A stretch of DNA of 64,000 bases from Mucilaginibacter sp. 44-25. Lineage in GTDB: Bacteria > Bacteroidota > Bacteroidia > Sphingobacteriales > Sphingobacteriaceae. The position numbers were made by a program, and so were the translations under genes. The DNA is taken from NCBI GenBank assembly GCA_001898335.1, contig MKTS01000005.1:1-64000 (forward strand), written 5' to 3'. This document shows positions 60,165 to 64,000 of this stretch, piece by piece. The notes beneath the pieces are model-generated. The model had not been told where the DNA came from and did no database searches. It saw only the letters and a program-made list of their open reading frames with translations. Each line of letters starts with the position of its first letter. The first letter of the stretch is position 1.

Positions 60165-61484
60165 TTAGTACAGCAGCCTAAACTTAATGGTGTATTCAAT
60201 AGCCTTTAACTCGTTAAGCACCTGGGTATCGTAACCGGCGTCCACATCAGTAATTACATAACCGATTTGAGAATTAGTTACCAGGAACTCGCCTACAATA
60301 TTAATGTTGTGGTTGGCAAATACCTCATTTATTTGCGCCAGTATGCCGGGTACGTTCTTGTGAATGTGTATCAGCCGGTGAGCATTATTAACGCGCGGTG
60401 GCTGCAGATCAGGGAAATTGCAGCTCATGTGAGTTTTGCCCTCATTCATGAAAGCGATAACCCTGCGTGGAATAAAGTCAACGTTCCGTGGGTTTTGTTT
60501 GGGGTCGTCAAAAATAATAATACCTTTTTCGCCTGCTGCTTCTGCCAGTTTTTTTCCGGTTACCCTGCCAAAACAACCAATAACCTTTAACCGCCCGGCG
60601 TGCTCCAGTTGCTCAATAGTAGGCTGGTGGTGGTCGTCACAGAACAATACGCCCGCCTCTTCCAGGTATTTATCCTCTATGGTGTCCCGGTGGCGTATAT
60701 TATAACCCTCACGTTTCATTTGTGCCAGCGCCTCCTCATCTATATTACCTACTACCAAACATTTAATGCGGTTTTTAGGGTATGATATAGCACGCGGTAG
60801 TTTGTTGATGTACAGGAACTCATCAAAACTTGGTGTAATATGGTCGGCTTTTTCGGCTACTGATTTACGTTCAATGTTCTCGGTAAAGGCAAAGAACTTT
60901 TTGATCATGCCCGACTCCTTCAACTGGAAATCAGAGTAGCCATCGCCTATACCGTAAATATCGCCCTGCAGGTTAAGCTCTTTCAGCAGTTTTACTTTTC
61001 CACCCTCTTGGGATAGCGGGTTTTCTTTATCGTAACCGATGATGTTTCCTTCGTCGTCAAACACAAAAGTATTGGCGTAAATATTTTCTTTTTTGATATG
61101 GTACTCCGTAACCACCGGCGTAATGAACTCCTTAAAGCCACCGGATACGATCAATACCTCATCCTGGTGTTTTTTGAAGAATACCGTGTTGCGGGAGAAC
61201 GACGTAGACACCTTCTTTTTTAAATGACTGATGAGCATTTTCAGGTGCTCGCGGTTTGCGCAAAGCAACTTAACGCGCTGCTGTAAACTTTCCGTGAACG
61301 ACAGGCGGCCTTCCATCGAAGCATTAGTAAGGTCTTCTATCTGCTTATAGATATCCTCGCGGTGCGGATGGTTTTTAAGCGAAATACGGGCCAGCTCATC
61401 CAATGCCTCTACCTGCGTAAAGGTGCTGTCGAAATCTATAATAAAGTATTGCTCAGTTTTTTCGGGCTGCGACGTCATAATCAC
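60165..61484 (-). CDS. Phosphoserine phosphatase fused to a phosphoglycerate dehydrogenase remnant and ACT domain
   Basis: The 439-residue protein begins with a HAD-IB phosphatase (IIDFDSTFTQVEALDEL, nucleophile Asp near residue 18; VLIVSGGFKEF near 110; YGIGDGYSDFQLKESG near 177). From about residue 238 it reads as SerA: KCLVVGNIDEEALAQMKREG, RLKVIGCFGRVTGKKLA, then at about 350 the SerA C-terminal part (MSCNFPDLQPPRVNNAHRLI). The final ACT domain is HIHKNVPGILAQINEVFANH to FRLLY. The NAD-binding Rossmann domain and the catalytic Arg, Glu and His of SerA are missing, so the second half should be a serine sensor rather than an enzyme. Starts at 61484 or 61478 are both possible. Confidence 0.85.
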   Translation of the reverse strand: MIMTSQPEKTEQYFIIDFDSTFTQVEALDELARISLKNHPHREDIYKQIEDLTNASMEGRLSFTESLQQRVKLLCANREHLKMLISHLKKKVSTSFSRNTVFFKKHQDEVLIVSGGFKEFITPVVTEYHIKKENIYANTFVFDDEGNIIGYDKENPLSQEGGKVKLLKELNLQGDIYGIGDGYSDFQLKESGMIKKFFAFTENIERKSVAEKADHITPSFDEFLYINKLPRAISYPKNRIKCLVVGNIDEEALAQMKREGYNIRHRDTIEDKYLEEAGVLFCDDHHQPTIEQLEHAGRLKVIGCFGRVTGKKLAEAAGEKGIIIFDDPKQNPRNVDFIPRRVIAFMNEGKTHMSCNFPDLQPPRVNNAHRLIHIHKNVPGILAQINEVFANHNINIVGEFLVTNSQIGYVITDVDAGYDTQVLNELKAIEYTIKFRLLY

Positions 61485-61586
61485 AAATGTGCAAAATTTT
61501 TGTGACGCAGGCTAAGTAATGTGTAATTAGCACACTACTCCTATAGATAAAGTTGCGGGGCGTTAATTGCTTACGCCCCTGCAATT

Positions 61587-62483
61587 TTACTTAAAATATA
61601 TACCCGACTCGAGGTCATCCATTAGTGTTGGGCTTGTAGGTTCCCACCCGAGGGTTTTGCTGGTTATGGTATGTGAGGTTGGGTTATCGAGCATTACAAA
61701 ATGCTGCATCCACCCAAAGTGTTCCTTAGCCTCATCGCCGGTTTTTGAAACAACTGACAGGTTAAGGTGACGGCCAATTACTTCCGCAATGTCTTTTAAC
61801 GGCACCCCTTCTTCTGATGATGCGTGATAATTGGCATAGTCAGCCGCTTTCTCCAAAGCCAGTACGTAAAGTTTAGCGGCATCAAGGCGGTGTACGCCCG
61901 TCCACCGGTTGGTGCCGCCATCAACATAGGCAGATACCCCCTTTTCTTTGGCCAGCCTTACCAGTATGGGCACAAAGCCATGATGGTCGCCCTCGCCATG
62001 TACTGATGGAGATAAACGCACTACAGACACTTTTACACCTTTTTCGGCGGCAGCGCGTGCAGCCTCTTCTGTTGCTACACGCGGGAACTGTTCTGATGTA
62101 AAAGAAGGCTGCTTATCTTCAGTTGCTAAACCATTACCCGATAATAACGCTGTGCCCGATGTAATCACAAATGGGCGCGATGAACCCTCCAAAACAGAGG
62201 CTATGGCTTCGATCACTTTACGGTCTAACTCACAGCTGGCTTTAAAATTTGAAAAATCGTGGATAAAGCCGCAGTGGATTACGGCATCGGCAGCAGCGGC
62301 GCCGGCTTTTACGCTCTCTATATCTTCCAGCGAACCGCGATGCACATCGGCACCGGCATTGGCAACTGCCTGTGCCGCTTCGTCTGAACGGGCAAATCCC
62401 AATACCTGGTGCCCTGCTTTTATTAACTCCCGGATGACGGCCGAGCCTACAAAGCCCGAAGCGCCGGTTACAAATACTTTCAT
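61587..62483 (-). CDS. SDR-family NAD(P)-dependent oxidoreductase/epimerase
   Basis: The 298-residue product has the extended SDR nucleotide motif VFVTGASGFVGSAVIREL near residue 3, ADAVIHCGFIHDFSNFK near 70, and VITSGTALLSGNG near 106, followed by VVRLSPSVHGEGDHHGFVP. The standard active-site YxxxK is not clear, so it may be an atypical SDR of the NmrA or reductase-like type. It lies 87 bases downstream of the Crp/Fnr gene on the same strand; co-regulation is possible. Confidence 0.85.
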   Translation of the reverse strand: MKVFVTGASGFVGSAVIRELIKAGHQVLGFARSDEAAQAVANAGADVHRGSLEDIESVKAGAAAADAVIHCGFIHDFSNFKASCELDRKVIEAIASVLEGSSRPFVITSGTALLSGNGLATEDKQPSFTSEQFPRVATEEAARAAAEKGVKVSVVRLSPSVHGEGDHHGFVPILVRLAKEKGVSAYVDGGTNRWTGVHRLDAAKLYVLALEKAADYANYHASSEEGVPLKDIAEVIGRHLNLSVVSKTGDEAKEHFGWMQHFVMLDNPTSHTITSKTLGWEPTSPTLMDDLESGIYFK

Positions 62484-62570
62484 GTTTATGTGTTATTTAT
62501 GAGTAAATCAATAACACAAATGTCTGCCGGGGCAGTGCCTAAAAAGAGGACATTTGTCCTTATTTTATTT

Positions 62571-63146
62571 TTACCGCTTTACCTGCGCATGCCTTACGCG
62601 GGTTAGCGTTTTAAGCGATACACCAAGATAGGAAGCTACCATGTGCAGCGGTATCCGGTTAAAAATATCCGGGTAGCTGCGTATAAAATCCTCATAGCGT
62701 TCCTCTACGGTGGCACTCATAGTATTAAACACACGTTCGCGCGTCATGGCCAGGTTGCGGGCAATAATGTTTTCGCTGTATATTTTCAGTTTTGGGATAG
62801 CTAAGGACAACGATACAAAGTCGCGTTTAGTCCACAGCAGCATATGGGTATCTTCCAGGGCCTCAATATCATAAAGCGTGGGCGTGCCATTGTTAAGACT
62901 TTCAGGCTCGGTCATCCAATGGTGTTCGGGTGCAAAATACATATTGTGCTCGCTGCCATCCTCGCGGGTACGAAAAAGCCTGAGCATGCCACCGAGTATA
63001 AATATCTTATGGCGGCATACCTCACCGGCCTGCAACAGCATATCCTTACGGCGTACCTTTTTCTCAGTAGCTACAGATAGCATCAAGCCAATCTCTTCAT
63101 CATTAAGGTTGATATATTCTTTTGCGTAGTTACCGAAGTTGTTCAT
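62571..63146 (-). CDS. Crp/Fnr-family transcriptional regulator
   Basis: The protein (191 residues from the second ATG at 63146) has a cyclic-nucleotide-binding-type beta barrel (AGEVCRHKIFILGGMLRLFR near residue 40, with HNMYFAPEHHWMTEPES) and a C-terminal helix-turn-helix IPLHMVASYLGVSLKTLTRV. The effector is unlikely to be cAMP since the phosphate-binding cassette is not conserved. A -7 box (minus strand 63152-63159) lies 5 bases before this start; the ATG at 63149 is an equal alternative. It is divergent from Ku. Confidence 0.9.
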   Translation of the reverse strand: MNNFGNYAKEYINLNDEEIGLMLSVATEKKVRRKDMLLQAGEVCRHKIFILGGMLRLFRTREDGSEHNMYFAPEHHWMTEPESLNNGTPTLYDIEALEDTHMLLWTKRDFVSLSLAIPKLKIYSENIIARNLAMTRERVFNTMSATVEERYEDFIRSYPDIFNRIPLHMVASYLGVSLKTLTRVRHAQVKR

Positions 63147-63151
63147 CATTT

Positions 63152-63159
63152 CAAAAATA
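63152..63159 (-). promoter_or_regulatory. Probable -7 box of the Crp/Fnr gene (TATTTTTG)
   Basis: The minus-strand TATTTTTG fits TAnnTTTG and ends 5 bases before the ATG at 63146 and 2 bases before that at 63149. Confidence 0.5.
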
Positions 63160-63251
63160 ACGAAAATGGCGGCTTGTTGGATATGCGGCTTTATGCGTTA
63201 AAACTCTTTAGCATAGCATTGGTTATGTTAATTCACATCAACAGTAACGCT

Positions 63252-64000
63252 ATGAGATCGATATGGAAAGGTTCATTAGGCTTTGGGCTGGTTAGCATAC
63301 CGGTTAAGCTTTATTCGGCAGTGCAAACTACATCGCTTGACTTTGATATGCTGGACAACCGCGACCATGAACGTATACGTTACCAGCGCGTTAATGAGAA
63401 AACTCACAAAGAAGTACCGTATGATAAGATTGTAAAGGGCTACAAGCTTAACGACGATTATGTGATAATGGATGATGCCGACTTTGAGGCCGCGGCACCC
63501 GAGAAAAGCAAGGTAATAGAAATTGAAAGTTTTGTTGATATAGAGGATGTAAACCCCATGTTTTATGAAACATCGTACTACACCGAACCCGATACTAAAA
63601 ACAACAAAGCTTACGCGCTATTAATACAGGCCCTAAAGCAATCGGGCAAGGCAGGCCTTGCCAGGTTTGTGTTGCGCAGTACCGAAAGCCTTTGTATTGT
63701 ACACCCGGTAGAAAATGTATTAGTAGTAACCCGCATACGCTTTGGCCAGCAGATACGCGGCACCGAAGAGTTAAATGTTGCTGAGGATGTTAAAATAAGT
63801 AAGAAAGAGCTGGATGTGGGTTTGGCACTCATAAAACAATACGCCGAAAAGTTTGATGTATCAAAATTTAAGGATGAATATACTAACGAGCTACTGAATA
63901 TTATCAAGCAAAAATCTAAAGGCAAGCGGGCGACCATTAAAAAATTAAAGCCGCATAAAACCAAAAGTGACGATCTGTACGATCAGTTAATGCAAAGTTT
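63252..64000 (+). CDS. ku: Ku protein of non-homologous end joining (cut by the window end)
   Basis: The open frame starts at the ATG at 63252 and runs past the window end without a stop (about 249 codons). It begins MRSIWKGSLGFGLVSIPVKL, the canonical start of bacterial Ku, then DFDMLDNRDHERIRYQRVNE, VVTRIRFGQQIRG and LDVGLALIKQYAEKFDVSKF. The C-terminal extension (KQKSKGKRATIKKLKPHK) is Lys-rich. Ku binds double-strand ends and recruits LigD; ligD is often adjacent and is probably just beyond the window. Confidence 0.96.
   Translation, partial: MRSIWKGSLGFGLVSIPVKLYSAVQTTSLDFDMLDNRDHERIRYQRVNEKTHKEVPYDKIVKGYKLNDDYVIMDDADFEAAAPEKSKVIEIESFVDIEDVNPMFYETSYYTEPDTKNNKAYALLIQALKQSGKAGLARFVLRSTESLCIVHPVENVLVVTRIRFGQQIRGTEELNVAEDVKISKKELDVGLALIKQYAEKFDVSKFKDEYTNELLNIIKQKSKGKRATIKKLKPHKTKSDDLYDQLMQS

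Noticed and set aside
63611..63964. 117-residue frame on the minus strand
   Set aside because: It lies wholly opposite the Ku gene, which has clear family motifs in the other strand.

Overview
The window looks like a chromosomal segment of a Bacteroidota bacterium of the Sphingobacteriaceae, closest in feel to Mucilaginibacter or Pedobacter (inferred from gene content, not from a database search). The signs are: Bacteroidota-type promoters (TAnnTTTG boxes), many SPII lipoproteins, an IPExxxVDY-family protein beside pyruvate kinase, the ileS / DksA-like / lspA order, the acpP-fabF-rnc operon, YtxJ of the bacillithiol system, and intergenic palindromic repeats. It is mostly housekeeping DNA with short accessory islands.

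Layout. 1-970: a cluster of palindromic repeats around a GIY-YIG endonuclease gene. 972-3873: typA and a tectonin-repeat lipoprotein. 3939-7634: a surface-polysaccharide operon (flippase, two methyltransferases, a glycosyltransferase). 7875-11532: a small unknown protein, an AI-2E-type transporter, then a leftward group with a lipoprotein, recO, a diacylglycerol kinase and a small membrane protein. 11572-15402: a fused acyl-CoA mutase (IcmF type) carrying an in-frame DUF559 nuclease bounded by inverted repeats. 15533-25901: a large lipoprotein, radical SAM protein, acyltransferase, acetyl-xylan-esterase-like hydrolase, beta-barrel protein, giant TPR protein, SRPBCC protein, sulfurtransferase and YkuK-like protein. 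26210-32471: TPR membrane protein, ribH, a 35-residue lipoprotein, ytxJ, lipA, an ECF sigma / anti-sigma pair and nnr. 32524-40823: metallophosphoesterase, a 39-residue membrane peptide, DinB and YjjG-like proteins, an XRE/DUF2975 pair, DUF4279, upp, uvrB, ilvE. 40962-43528: yicC-gmk-nadD, interrupted by an S23-type four-helix-bundle gene between inverted repeats. 43636-48006: lspA, DksA-like, ileS. 48094-48493: a nested repeat island. 48525-64000: M28 peptidase, HAD phosphatase, pyk, acpP-fabF-rnc, tryptophan 2,3-dioxygenase, ClC channel, UspA, a phosphoserine-phosphatase fusion, an SDR protein, a Crp/Fnr regulator, and a Ku gene cut by the window end.

The most interesting signal is three small-protein genes (GIY-YIG, DUF559, S23 four-helix bundle), each embedded in or bounded by its own palindromic or inverted repeat. 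One is inserted in frame inside a metabolic enzyme. Another supplies the last codons of guanylate kinase and separates gmk from nadD. Together they suggest a class of small cassettes that spread without an obvious transposase. Two further items stand out: a phosphoserine phosphatase fused to a phosphoglycerate dehydrogenase remnant that has lost its NAD domain, and a set of genes whose promoter -7 box lies only 2-10 bases from the start codon.

No rRNA, tRNA, CRISPR array, prophage or insertion sequence with a transposase was seen.
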